From the NCBI RefSeq assembly GCF_900109925.1, contig NZ_FOBW01000007.1, forward strand, positions 182,161 to 246,160: 64,000 nt of DNA. Direction: 5' to 3'. Of the stretch, positions 52,596 to 61,458 are shown piece by piece. How positions within the stretch are numbered: position 1 is the stretch's first letter; each line of letters opens with the position of its first letter. A model generated the notes under the pieces. That model worked only from the letters and a program-made list of their open reading frames with translations, was not told the DNA's origin and did not search any database. The stretch is from Mesobacillus persicus (lineage in GTDB: Bacteria > Bacillota > Bacilli > Bacillales > Cytobacillaceae). The position numbers and the translations under genes were made by a program.

Positions 52596-54705
52596 GGAAG
52601 GCGTTAAAAATCAAATTCGACAAGGGGAAAAATTAGTCACAACCCACTGCTGTTACTGTGGAATGCAATGCGGAATGCATATCCGCGTTGATGAAAAGTC
52701 CAACAAGGTCGTTGGTGTTGAACCTCGTTATGATTGGGTACTCACTAAAGGGAAAATGTGTCCAAAAGGGGTTACTGCCTATCAAACGATTGATCACCCA
52801 GATCGTATTAAGCTTCCGTTAATTAAGAAAAACGGGAAATTCGTTGAGTCTTCTTGGGAAGAAGCACTGGATCTAATTGAACGTAAATTTAAAGAACTTC
52901 AAGAGAAGTATGGAAAAGATACACTAGGGGTTTATGGTGGTGTATCGATGACAAATGAAAAGTGTTACTTAGTTGGTAAATATGCGCGTGTTGGACTTGG
53001 AACTCGTTACGTCGACTACAATGGACGTTACTGTATGAGTTCTGCAGCTGGAGGATTTAACAAAACACTCGGAATGGATCGTGGGTCTACTCTTCCTTGG
53101 ACAGAGCTTGAGCACAGTGACTGCTTCTTCATGTCAGGTACTAACACTGCGGAGTGTCATCCTACAAGTATTCAATGGTTCTGGAAAGCAAAGGACAAAG
53201 GGGCGAAAATCATTGTTGCTGACCCGCGTGAAACAGCAACAGCACGAATTGCGGATGTGCATTTAGACCTTCTTCCTGGAACAGATACAGCTCTTGCAAA
53301 CGGAATTATGCATCTTCTAATCAAGCATGATTATGTAGATTATGAGTATGTGCAGGAGCGTTGTAATAACTTCGCTGAATTAAAAGAAGTGACGGCGAAA
53401 TTTACACCTGAGTATACTTCTAAACTCACAGGGGTAGCCGTTGAGAAAATCATAAAAGCAGCTCATATCTTTGGTAAATCACCTCGCTCTGTTGTCATGT
53501 TCGCACGTGGTGTTGAACAGCAGGTTTCGGGCGTAGATAATGTTAGTCTATACACTTCGATGGCACTACTTAGAGGCCAAATTGGAAAATTTGCTTCAGG
53601 TGTTGCAACATTTACTGGTCAAGGAAATGGCCAAGGCGGACGCGAACACGGCCAGAAAGCAGATGCGCTACCAGGCTACCGAAAAATTAATGACCCGAAG
53701 CATGTCGAGTATGTTTCTGGGGTATGGGGAATTAAACCAGAAGAAATGCCAAAAGAAGGAGTCTCTGCATACGAGATGTTTGGACTAATGGAAAACAAAA
53801 CGATTCGTGGTATGCACGTCATCTGCTCGAATCCTGTAGTATCTTCTCCAAATATTAATTATGTAACAAAAGCGATGGAAGGTCTTGATTTCTTGGTTGT
53901 AAGTGATTTCTTCCTTTCCGAAACAGCTGAACTTGCAGATGTTGTTTTACCTGCAACTACTTGGGCAGAAGACGAAGGAACAACGACGAATATTGAAGGC
54001 CGTGTCATCCGTATTCGCAAAGTTGTCGAACCAATTGGTGAATCAAAGCCTGACTGGGAAATCATTAAGCTTATCTCTGAACGTATGGAAAAAGGAAAAT
54101 ACTTCGATTACAGCGAACCAAGAGAAATCTTTGATGAACTTCGTGTTGCATCTAAAGGCGGTAAGGCTGATTACTTTGGAGTTACGTACGAGAAAATCGA
54201 TGAACAAGATGGGGTATTCTGGCCAGCTCCTACAGAGGATTCCAAAGGAACACCAAGTATATTCCAAGAAAAGTTCGCAACGGAAGATGGAAAAGCAAAT
54301 TTAGCGGTAATTGATTATAGAGGTCCAGCGGAAGTGAAGTCAAAGGAATTTCCATTATGGTTAACAACTGGCCGCGTTGTATTCCACTACCTGTCTGGAA
54401 ATCAAACAAGACGTGTAGGTTTCCTAATGGAACAATGCCCTGAGCCGTTTGTTGAAATGCACCCTGAACTAGCAAGTCAATACCAGATAGAAAATGGCGA
54501 AAAAGTAAAGCTTAGTACCCCTCGTGGACACATGATTGTCCCTGTTAAGATAACAAAAGCCATTCGGAAAGATGTAATGTTTGTACCTTACCATTGGGGT
54601 AAGCATCAATCAGTTAACCAATTGACCAACCCAGCACTAGATCCGACTTCACGGATGCCTGAATTTAAAGTTTGTGCTGTGAAGCTAGAAAAACTTAGTA
54701 AATAG
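52576..54705 (+). CDS. molybdopterin oxidoreductase, NapA/NasC-like
   Basis: 709 residues, no Tat signal, so cytoplasmic. [4Fe-4S] motif C25-x2-C28-x3-C32 with C62; bis-MGD domain with Cys153 (NGRYCMSSAAGG) as likely Mo ligand; C-terminal dinucleotide-binding domain (about 600-700). The Cys ligand and overall pattern resemble assimilatory/periplasmic nitrate reductases, also formate dehydrogenases. Substrate is not known. Starts inside the end of the membrane subunit gene (GGAGG at 52562-52566). Confidence 0.8.
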   Translation: MSQFLVKEGVKNQIRQGEKLVTTHCCYCGMQCGMHIRVDEKSNKVVGVEPRYDWVLTKGKMCPKGVTAYQTIDHPDRIKLPLIKKNGKFVESSWEEALDLIERKFKELQEKYGKDTLGVYGGVSMTNEKCYLVGKYARVGLGTRYVDYNGRYCMSSAAGGFNKTLGMDRGSTLPWTELEHSDCFFMSGTNTAECHPTSIQWFWKAKDKGAKIIVADPRETATARIADVHLDLLPGTDTALANGIMHLLIKHDYVDYEYVQERCNNFAELKEVTAKFTPEYTSKLTGVAVEKIIKAAHIFGKSPRSVVMFARGVEQQVSGVDNVSLYTSMALLRGQIGKFASGVATFTGQGNGQGGREHGQKADALPGYRKINDPKHVEYVSGVWGIKPEEMPKEGVSAYEMFGLMENKTIRGMHVICSNPVVSSPNINYVTKAMEGLDFLVVSDFFLSETAELADVVLPATTWAEDEGTTTNIEGRVIRIRKVVEPIGESKPDWEIIKLISERMEKGKYFDYSEPREIFDELRVASKGGKADYFGVTYEKIDEQDGVFWPAPTEDSKGTPSIFQEKFATEDGKANLAVIDYRGPAEVKSKEFPLWLTTGRVVFHYLSGNQTRRVGFLMEQCPEPFVEMHPELASQYQIENGEKVKLSTPRGHMIVPVKITKAIRKDVMFVPYHWGKHQSVNQLTNPALDPTSRMPEFKVCAVKLEKLSK

Positions 54706-54737
54706 ATTTTAAAAAAAATGAGAAGTGGGAGTTGGCT

Positions 54738-54850
54738 AGCTCCAGCGCCTAGCCCCTCGAGTCATAAGTCGCCTCCTTACGGAAATCAGGATTTCCTGCA
54801 GGAGCCGCCTTATGCCTGCCGGGGCTGAGCAAGGCGCTTCCGCTTTTCGA
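54738..54850 (+). repeat. Bacillaceae palindromic repeat, copy 2, inside the operon
   Basis: Starts AGCTCCAGCGCCTAGCCCC and ends GGGGCTGAGCAAGGCGCTT, with an inner inverted module (GGAAATCAGGATTTCC). It lies between the molybdoenzyme stop and the ferredoxin start, and ends right before the GGAGG of the ferredoxin gene. Confidence 0.8.
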
Positions 54851-54866
54851 TGGAGGCGGCAAAATC

Positions 54867-55418
54867 ATGAATAAAATTATGTATCTTGAATTTGAACGTT
54901 GTATTGGATGCCGTGCCTGTCAGGCAGCTTGTCGTGAATGCGGTGACCATGATGCGAAAGAACGTAACTATGTAGAATATGTTGATTTTACAGAATCCCG
55001 TCAGACATTCCCAATGTTGTGCATGCAGTGTAAGGACCCAGCTTGTGCGCGTGTTTGTCCAGCGAATGCGATCCAGATTACTGAAGAAGGTGTCGTCCTT
55101 TCCGCAATGGAAGAAAAGTGTATTGGATGCCGTAACTGTACATTTGGTTGCCCATTTGGGATTCCAAAATTCGACTTCGAGAAGAACAAAATGTACAAAT
55201 GCGATATGTGTTATGACAGAACTAGAGAAGATATTGCGCCGATGTGTGCGTCAGTATGTCCTAGTGATGCAATCCGTTTCATTGATTTTGATGAAATGCA
55301 GCAATTAAGAAGAAGACGTACCCAAATGAACCTTGTAGAAGGTAAAAAGCCACAAGAAGGTAATAAGTGGGATTACGTTCCTGAATTCTTTGGAGTGTAC
55401 ACAGACTCTCAGTCATAG
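54867..55418 (+). CDS. four-cluster [4Fe-4S] ferredoxin subunit (DmsB/HycB type)
   Basis: 183 residues, no signal. Four cysteine groups: CIGCRACQAAC, CMQCKDPACARVC, CIGCRNCTFGC, and CDMCYDRTREDIAPMCASVC. Such subunits wire the Mo enzyme to its membrane partner. ATG at 54867 with GGAGG 10 nt upstream. Confidence 0.88.
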   Translation: MNKIMYLEFERCIGCRACQAACRECGDHDAKERNYVEYVDFTESRQTFPMLCMQCKDPACARVCPANAIQITEEGVVLSAMEEKCIGCRNCTFGCPFGIPKFDFEKNKMYKCDMCYDRTREDIAPMCASVCPSDAIRFIDFDEMQQLRRRRTQMNLVEGKKPQEGNKWDYVPEFFGVYTDSQS

Positions 55419-55463
55419 GTAAACCTTGAATAGTGTTTGATTAGGACATTGAGAAGTGAAATA

Positions 55464-55517
55464 GGAGTTGGTCCATGTTGAGCGCTAAGTTCTTTAGGGC
55501 CAGCTCCTCTTTTTTTT
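55464..55517 (+). terminator. terminator behind the ferredoxin gene
   Basis: GGAGTTGGTCC pairs with GGGCCAGCTCC, followed by TC and eight T. Splits the cluster into two transcripts. Confidence 0.7.
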
Positions 55518-55646
55518 GAAATGGGACTAAAGCGCCTAGGTGTTTGCCCCTTTTTAGAATGAGAGCAAACTTAAGGTTTATACTAACAAATACTTATGAA
55601 TCTAAAGCAGAATCCACCAAACCTAAATAAAAAGGGGTGCAAGCAC

Positions 55647-56381
55647 ATGTTAAAAGGTAATGTCCTCGCCGTCACAAGTGGTAAAGGAGGAGTCGGAAAG
55701 TCTTCCTTGGCCGTTAATTTAGCACTAGCGCTTAAAAAGTTGGGCAAATCCGTAGCGATTATTGATTTAGACATCTATGGATTTAGTGTTCCTAAAATAT
55801 TGAATATCGACTACAAACCAAAAACTTTTAATGGGAAAATCATACCAGTAGAGACACAAGGTATTAAAGTCATGTCTATGGGCTTCCTAGTGAATGGAAA
55901 TGACCCAATTGTGTGGCGTGGGCCGATGCTAGGAAAGATGATTGAGCATTTTACCAAAGATGTCTTATGGGGAGAACTAGACTATTTTATTCTTGATATG
56001 CCTCCTGGAACTGGAGACGTCGCACTCGATATGCATTTAATGATTCCAGAAAGCAAAGAGATTGTGGTCACAACACCTCATAAAGCTGCAGCCTTTGTAG
56101 CAGAACGTGCGGGTACAATGGCGATAAAAAGTAATCATGAAGTCATCGGTGTCGTGGAGAACATGTCTTATTTCAGCCCACCAGACAGCGATGAAAAATA
56201 TTTTATCTTTGGTAAGGGTGGAGGCCAAGAACTGGCTTCTCAACTAGGAGTAGAGTTATTAGGGCAACTTCCAATTCAGGAACCTGATGAAAGTTCAGAG
56301 GCTCCGGCAATTCCGACAGAACATTCTCCGCTTGAGGAGGAATACTTGAAGCTGGCTCGAACTATAGATGGAAAATTTTAA
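55647..56381 (+). CDS. Mrp/NBP35-type P-loop ATPase
   Basis: 244 residues. [20 protein letters not shown] (deviant Walker A, about 9-28), Walker B-like [11 protein letters not shown] (about 112-122), and a C-terminal Mrp part where the usual CxxC is replaced by SPPDSD in [20 protein letters not shown]. Lacks the N-terminal DUF59 domain. Mrp proteins carry Fe-S clusters for other enzymes, and the place in this cluster suggests a dedicated maturation role. ATG at 55647 has AAAGGGGTG 7 nt upstream. Confidence 0.8.
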   Translation: MLKGNVLAVTSGKGGVGKSSLAVNLALALKKLGKSVAIIDLDIYGFSVPKILNIDYKPKTFNGKIIPVETQGIKVMSMGFLVNGNDPIVWRGPMLGKMIEHFTKDVLWGELDYFILDMPPGTGDVALDMHLMIPESKEIVVTTPHKAAAFVAERAGTMAIKSNHEVIGVVENMSYFSPPDSDEKYFIFGKGGGQELASQLGVELLGQLPIQEPDESSEAPAIPTEHSPLEEEYLKLARTIDGKF

Positions 56382-56430
56382 TTGATGAACAGGAAAGCCC
56401 TTACTACTATTTAAACTGGAGGATTTAGTT

Positions 56431-56961
56431 ATGACGGAGGAGAAAAAGAACAAAAACAATTCATCAGATGACCAGGATATGATGAAGCTTGTTGATAATT
56501 TAAATAGAAAAGATGACGTCAATCTTAACAGGCGTGCCTTTTTAAAGGCTTCCTTTGGCACGACGGTAGCCATTGGTTTGGCAACAACGCCGTTTGGTGT
56601 AATGTCTGCTGTTCAGAATGATAAAGATGATTCGGAAAGGGTAGAAATTGCCGACGCAAATGAACTTGCAGTGGGAGAAGCTAAAAACTTCAGCTATCCG
56701 ACAGAGGGAGATACTGCCGTTTTAGTTCGAACACCTGATGACAAGTATGTAGCCTATAACAACAAATGTACTCATTTACAATGTCCGGTTTTTTATGAGC
56801 ATAAAGATAATGTGTTACTATGCCCATGCCATAAAGGGTACTTTGATGTAAATAATGGTCATCCGATTGCTGGGCCACCACAACGTGAATTGCCAAAGAT
56901 TCTTGTTGAAGTGAAAGATGGTAAAGTGTTTGCTGTTGGGAGGGAATATCGACATGGATAA
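56431..56961 (+). CDS. Tat-type Rieske [2Fe-2S] protein
   Basis: 176 residues. Twin-arginine motif NRRAFLKASFG (residues about 31-41) before a hydrophobic segment, then a Rieske domain with ligands CTHLQC (about 112-117) and CPCHKGYFD (about 130-138). Exported and membrane-anchored, high-potential electron carrier. ATG at 56431 with GGAGG 8 nt upstream. No cytochrome b of a bc complex is adjacent, so it may serve the molybdoenzyme system. Confidence 0.85.
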   Translation: MTEEKKNKNNSSDDQDMMKLVDNLNRKDDVNLNRRAFLKASFGTTVAIGLATTPFGVMSAVQNDKDDSERVEIADANELAVGEAKNFSYPTEGDTAVLVRTPDDKYVAYNNKCTHLQCPVFYEHKDNVLLCPCHKGYFDVNNGHPIAGPPQRELPKILVEVKDGKVFAVGREYRHG

Positions 56962-57151
56962 GAAACGTGCTGCATTCCTCTCCATTTTCGTATTCCTGGC
57001 AGTGAATGTGATCTCCTTGGCTAGGGTGATTGAAGGGTATTACGGGAAAGAATATAGTCATGTTTATCCTTTCATGTTTGCGGCTCTTATCTCAACGGCA
57101 TTAGCTACGGTTGCGTTTTTTATCTGGAAAAAAGAAGAGTATAAAAACTAA
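56954..57151 (+). CDS. small two-helix membrane protein of the Rieske unit
   Basis: 65 residues: two hydrophobic helices (about 5-24 and 35-57), polar loop EGYYGKEYSHVYP. ATG at 56954 overlaps the Rieske stop by 8 nt, with GGGAGGG upstream, so translation is coupled. Not recognised; probably a subunit or anchor. Confidence 0.65.
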   Translation: MDKKRAAFLSIFVFLAVNVISLARVIEGYYGKEYSHVYPFMFAALISTALATVAFFIWKKEEYKN

Positions 57152-57192
57152 GCACGGAGCTAATCTTAAGAGAAAAAGGAGGCTTGATATTG

Positions 57193-57396
57193 ATGGGCTC
57201 CAAATCTCACGAGAGAGAGAACCTAGAAGGTGTATTGAAGAACTCACTGGAATTGGAAGAAGATTTAATGCGGACGTATTTAATTACGGCCGAAAGAGTT
57301 CATGAAAATGATGAATTAAAAGAGCGTCTGCAAAATTTTGCTGAAGGAAATGCAAAGCGTTCAAAGCAATTGCTAGATGAACTAAAAAAACATTAA
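57193..57396 (+). CDS. small helical protein at the end of the Rieske unit
   Basis: 67 residues, charged and helical (ENLEGVLKNSLELEEDLMRT), with Glu/His spacing that faintly recalls ferritin-like helices, too short for a four-helix bundle by itself. ATG at 57193 is behind AAAGGAGG. Function unknown. A strong terminator follows. Confidence 0.6.
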   Translation: MGSKSHERENLEGVLKNSLELEEDLMRTYLITAERVHENDELKERLQNFAEGNAKRSKQLLDELKKH

Positions 57397-57422
57397 AAAA
57401 ACTGGGGCTTCCCAGTTTTTTT
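57395..57422 (+). terminator. terminator of the Rieske unit
   Basis: CTGGG-GCTT-CCCAG with A-run before and seven T behind. Confidence 0.85.
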
Positions 57423-57444
57423 GTGTTGAGGAAATTTCTCTTTC

Positions 57445-57545
57445 AAGCCCCAGCGCCTAGCCCCTCAGCCGTCAAGAAGGTTAAAAAACCCCCTTATTGA
57501 CGGCTCGTATACTTATTGGGGTTGACCAAGGTACTTGCGATTTTT
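57445..57545 (+). repeat. Bacillaceae palindromic repeat, copy 3
   Basis: Ends CCCAGCGCCTAGCCCC and GGGGTTGACCAAGGTACTTGCG match the other copies; the module CCGTCAAGAAGGTT / CCTTATTGACGG is shared with copy 1. Decayed at its right end. Confidence 0.75.
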
Positions 57546-58055
57546 CTAACTAAACTGGTTCGTTGGTTCGACTAGTAGATTAGGGTCTTCAAACTTTTGC
57601 TCTCCAAAAATGGTAATGATGGTGCATGATGTAATTCTAAAAGGGTCAGATACGGTTGTGTATTCAGCTAGTAATCCATTACCAAGCTCCTCACCCTCCT
57701 GGTTTTTTAAAATTACATTCTGTCCCTCGAGGGTTTTAAGTTTCGCTCCCATTAAGAATTCCTTCCAAGGCTCCCAATTTTTTATTAAATAGGCTGTTTC
57801 TCCATTTGCAAGGTACCCCAGTTGGCATTCAGTTTCATCAATTTCAACGTTGCTGTCGGATGTCACTTCTAAAACCACATTCCTAAGAATCTCATACTGC
57901 GCCATTTCCAATTGTGGGTGGATGGAAAAGACAACACCATCATCTTCTGCTTGGAATGTTGCTAATGTTTTATTATTATAAATAATCGATTTCCCTTTAA
58001 CATGCTCGGCCCTTACCTTATCTTTTGCCAATCCTCGTACTTTTAATTTCAGCAT
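57546..58055 (-). CDS. protein of unknown function
   Basis: 169 residues, soluble, mostly beta with charged turns, no signal or recognised motif. ATG at 58055 with AAAGGAG upstream. Monocistronic, between the Rieske unit and the GTPase gene. Confidence 0.6.
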   Translation of the reverse strand: MLKLKVRGLAKDKVRAEHVKGKSIIYNNKTLATFQAEDDGVVFSIHPQLEMAQYEILRNVVLEVTSDSNVEIDETECQLGYLANGETAYLIKNWEPWKEFLMGAKLKTLEGQNVILKNQEGEELGNGLLAEYTTVSDPFRITSCTIITIFGEQKFEDPNLLVEPTNQFS

Positions 58056-58563
58056 TTCAATACTCCTTTTTTCTTCTGATGAAGACTAGTTTCTACTATT
58101 ATATAATATGACCGTTTAAGTAAAAGAACAAACAAAAAAATTACACCCAAAAATTAAATGATTAATGCGAATGGTATTAAACAATGGATACAAATATTAC
58201 AGTTTTCGCGTTTTTGTTACAGAACAGAAAGTAAACTGACATTTTTCGCAGGTCAAAGTTTGGTAGAATACAGGAAATGGAGTTTTATAAGGTAGGCTCT
58301 ATTCTCAAACTTTGTTGCTTTTGGATAAAATATGATGATCTAAGCTGTTTTTGACTTCAAAGTTACTTTTAATACTTGAGGAAAGAGCTTACAAAACTAA
58401 ATTTAAAGCACAAATAAGCTTATCTTGCGTTAAGGCTTTAGGATATTAACAACAATTTTTAAGAGAATAGCCATAAGTAAAGACTTAAGGAATAAAACCA
58501 AATCGGTCTATCATAAACCTAATAAAGAAAACAGTGGAAATATACGTGTCGGAGGATGCCAAG
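58056..58563. other. 508-nt gap before the GTPase gene
   Basis: AT-rich; holds the promoters of both divergent genes. No convincing hexamer pair, RNA or small gene was seen. Confidence 0.4.
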
Positions 58564-61305
58564 ATGATAATAGAAGAAAAGAAGTTAGTTAATAAGGCGT
58601 ACTTTGAGGACCTACTAGAAAATCCGTCGGCCCACCCAGTAAAAGTACTTGGGGAACTTTATCTAGAGGAAAATAAAAAAGAGATTGCTGACTTAAGTTA
58701 TATTCGTTTTGCACAGGGCGAGGTGTATTTTCAGTATAAAGATTACGAAACAGCCATTTTCAAATGGGAAAATATTAATAATGAGTTAGGGTCATGGGCG
58801 AAGAAGAATATGGCTGATGCCTATTTTGAACTTGGATTACTTGACACCGCGGAAGGTATTTACCTATCCGTTGAAGACGAAAATATTACATTAAAAATCG
58901 AGACAGGACTTCAATTATTATCTATATATAATCATACTGGGGAAGCAAAGAAGGCAATAAGGGTCATTAATGCAGCAGTTGCCCTTAACCCCGACTATCC
59001 AAATATTACTGAGATTGCCCGCAACTTTTTTGAGGACCATCATGAGTGGGATGAAGCGATAAACCTTGCGACGGATGAAGCAATCCGAACATGGAATATT
59101 GAGTGGTATGATCGTTTAATCGCCTATGTAAGTGCAGGGTATACAGATGAAAAGCAACCTAGCTATTTCAACGATGTGATTACAACGTTAATTTCCATAG
59201 ATCCGCAGCGGTTTGAGAAGCTAGTTGTTACCCTTTGGGCTCGTTATAAAGGAGGCGCACAATACCTTGACTGGATTCAAAACTTCAATACGCTCTTCCT
59301 AGGTTTCACTGACAACCATTATACTTGGCTTGAACTTTCTAGGGTTTATCAAGAATCCTATCTAGAGTTAATGAGTGGGACTAGATTGATCAAAGATATT
59401 GAAGGGGTCGTTCCTAATCACTTATCTAACTGGTTAAAGGTCGCCAAGTCTTCAGGGTCATTATTTGCTGCTTCATCCGTGATGGCTTGGAGCGAGATGT
59501 TTCCTTCTACGATTTCTTCTGAAGTTGTCCGTCTTGCAGAGGATTTAGTTTTACATGCTCCCAAATATTCTACTGCGAAGGAAGAGAGTATTGAACTGTT
59601 TAAAACCGTGATGAATTGGGCTACGAAAAATGGAATTGAGCCAGGGAATATCATCAAGTGGAATATTGAGGAACTAGTGGACGAAGAACATACGAACCTA
59701 CTTTTTGCAGGAGTTTCAGGTAGTGGGAAGTCAGATTTCATCAATCAATTATTGGGTGAGACTATTTTGAAAGAACCTACTTCTTCCATAGTATCTTTTA
59801 AACATGGAGAAGAAACAGAAATCAATGAAATAACTGATACTGAAATGATATCAATAGAAACCTTCGAGCAATTTCAGGAAGCAGTAGGAGTTCGGCGCCA
59901 AAATCATAAAAAAGAGACAGTCATTGATTTTGCTTGTCCAAGCCAGTTCTTAAAGGTAAATGGGCTAAAAATTATGGATATACCTGGGGTTAATCAGAAT
60001 AATTTCGACAACCATCCTCTTTATCATTATGTAAGCTCTGCCGACAGCCTGTTGTTCTTCCTGAGCGGAAAAAGCCCGCTAACAGATAAAGAAAAAGAAA
60101 TACTCAAGCAAGTGAATATACAAGCACCTAATTTACCTATCCACTTTGTGATGGTGAGTCATGACCTGCTTTCGGATGAGGAAGAGAGTCGTCTGATTGA
60201 AAAAACACTCACGAGGATTCGAGTCTATTATCCACATGCAGAACTGTTTATGTTTTCACCTAAAGATAAGGACGAGTTTTTTATAGGTGAATTCTCTCGA
60301 TTTATTCGTTCAATCATGAACAAAGAGCAGATCATGAAGGAGAGAGTATCAAAGCTTCAACATTATGTTAGAAGTGCGATCCACTACTTACTTGATAAGC
60401 GAATGGAGATGGAGGACGGTTTAATTGAATCAGTCCGCTGGAATGAGGAACTGGTCACTAAGTTAAGAGGGGCTACCAATCAGGTACGGGACTTAGAAGA
60501 TGAAAAGGTACGTACGATTAAAAACAACTATCTTACCATTAAAAAAGATCTTAAGTCAGAGGCCGTTGAGGAAATACCGAAAATTCTTCGTAGTACTTCG
60601 GATGTAATTACTAAGGATAGTGATTTTGCTAAAGTCCATTTGAATATAAATGCTGAGATGAACCGTCGGGTTTATAAGTATTTTGAAGATACCGTAACGA
60701 AGAAATTCTATGCTTCACTTGAGGAATGGATTGCCTTTTCTAAGGCTGAATTTGATCAAGCTCAATATACTCTCGATGAAATGAGCGCTGGTTTTAATAC
60801 CATGTATGGTGAGGAACGCATTCATCAAAAGTGTGACTTCAAGGTACTCGATGATTGGCAGCGCGATGCGAATAGGATGACAAGTGGATTCCAAATGGAA
60901 AATATTAATTTCCTACTCCGCTTGACTCCAGCTCAGCTTCTACTTAAAAGCGCGGGGAAAATCTTGTCAGTTCTTCCGCAAAACAATTCTATGCTTCATG
61001 ATAAATATAAATCGTATATAGAAAATGAGGAATATCAAGAAGCAACCAAGCATATAGTCGATCAATTTTTCAAACAGTTTGAGATGTTTGAGAAATCATT
61101 AGATCGAGATGTAAGCCTCTTTTTTAAAGAACCAATTCATGTTTTAAATGGTGCTGTGGAAGAGGCTTTATCCGATATAGAAACGAACAAGCAAGAACTA
61201 GAGAAAATGAGGGTCAAGCCCGAAGTTTATCGTGACCCATTAAATATTTTTGAAGTACGACTTCGACAATATGAATGGATGGCGGCGGCGGGGAACCAGG
61301 AGTGA
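58564..61305 (+). CDS. TPR-dynamin-like large GTPase
   Basis: 913 residues. N-terminal TPR-like helical part (about 25-370); GTPase domain with P-loop AGVSGSGKSDFIN (G383-S390), G3 DIPG (472-475), and VSHD in place of the usual TKxD; long helical C-terminal stalk (about 600-910) with coiled-coil stretches. Layout recalls bacterial dynamin-like proteins, which act on membranes, some in defence. ATG at 58564 has GGAGG 7 nt upstream. Stands alone. Confidence 0.7.
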   Translation: MIIEEKKLVNKAYFEDLLENPSAHPVKVLGELYLEENKKEIADLSYIRFAQGEVYFQYKDYETAIFKWENINNELGSWAKKNMADAYFELGLLDTAEGIYLSVEDENITLKIETGLQLLSIYNHTGEAKKAIRVINAAVALNPDYPNITEIARNFFEDHHEWDEAINLATDEAIRTWNIEWYDRLIAYVSAGYTDEKQPSYFNDVITTLISIDPQRFEKLVVTLWARYKGGAQYLDWIQNFNTLFLGFTDNHYTWLELSRVYQESYLELMSGTRLIKDIEGVVPNHLSNWLKVAKSSGSLFAASSVMAWSEMFPSTISSEVVRLAEDLVLHAPKYSTAKEESIELFKTVMNWATKNGIEPGNIIKWNIEELVDEEHTNLLFAGVSGSGKSDFINQLLGETILKEPTSSIVSFKHGEETEINEITDTEMISIETFEQFQEAVGVRRQNHKKETVIDFACPSQFLKVNGLKIMDIPGVNQNNFDNHPLYHYVSSADSLLFFLSGKSPLTDKEKEILKQVNIQAPNLPIHFVMVSHDLLSDEEESRLIEKTLTRIRVYYPHAELFMFSPKDKDEFFIGEFSRFIRSIMNKEQIMKERVSKLQHYVRSAIHYLLDKRMEMEDGLIESVRWNEELVTKLRGATNQVRDLEDEKVRTIKNNYLTIKKDLKSEAVEEIPKILRSTSDVITKDSDFAKVHLNINAEMNRRVYKYFEDTVTKKFYASLEEWIAFSKAEFDQAQYTLDEMSAGFNTMYGEERIHQKCDFKVLDDWQRDANRMTSGFQMENINFLLRLTPAQLLLKSAGKILSVLPQNNSMLHDKYKSYIENEEYQEATKHIVDQFFKQFEMFEKSLDRDVSLFFKEPIHVLNGAVEEALSDIETNKQELEKMRVKPEVYRDPLNIFEVRLRQYEWMAAAGNQE

Positions 61306-61344
61306 ACTAGTTATTGACTACTGGTTTTTATAATGACAATAAAA

Positions 61345-61382
61345 ATGGCGTGAATTCACTTTTGAATTCACGCCATATTTAT
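61345..61382 (+). terminator. terminator of the GTPase gene
   Basis: TGGCGTGAATTCA (61346-61358) pairs with TGAATTCACGCCA (61363-61375), followed by TATTTATTT. Confidence 0.8.
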
Positions 61383-61424
61383 TTAGCTATGTAAAACCAA
61401 TCCAAACACCTGCTTGTTCCTATA

Positions 61425-61453
61425 GAAAAAAGCAGCTTGTGTGAAAGCTGCTT
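61425..61453 (-). terminator. terminator of the MFS gene
   Basis: AGCAGCTT and AAGCTGCT pair; the reverse strand continues TTTTTTC. Confidence 0.75.
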
Positions 61454-61458
61454 CTTTG

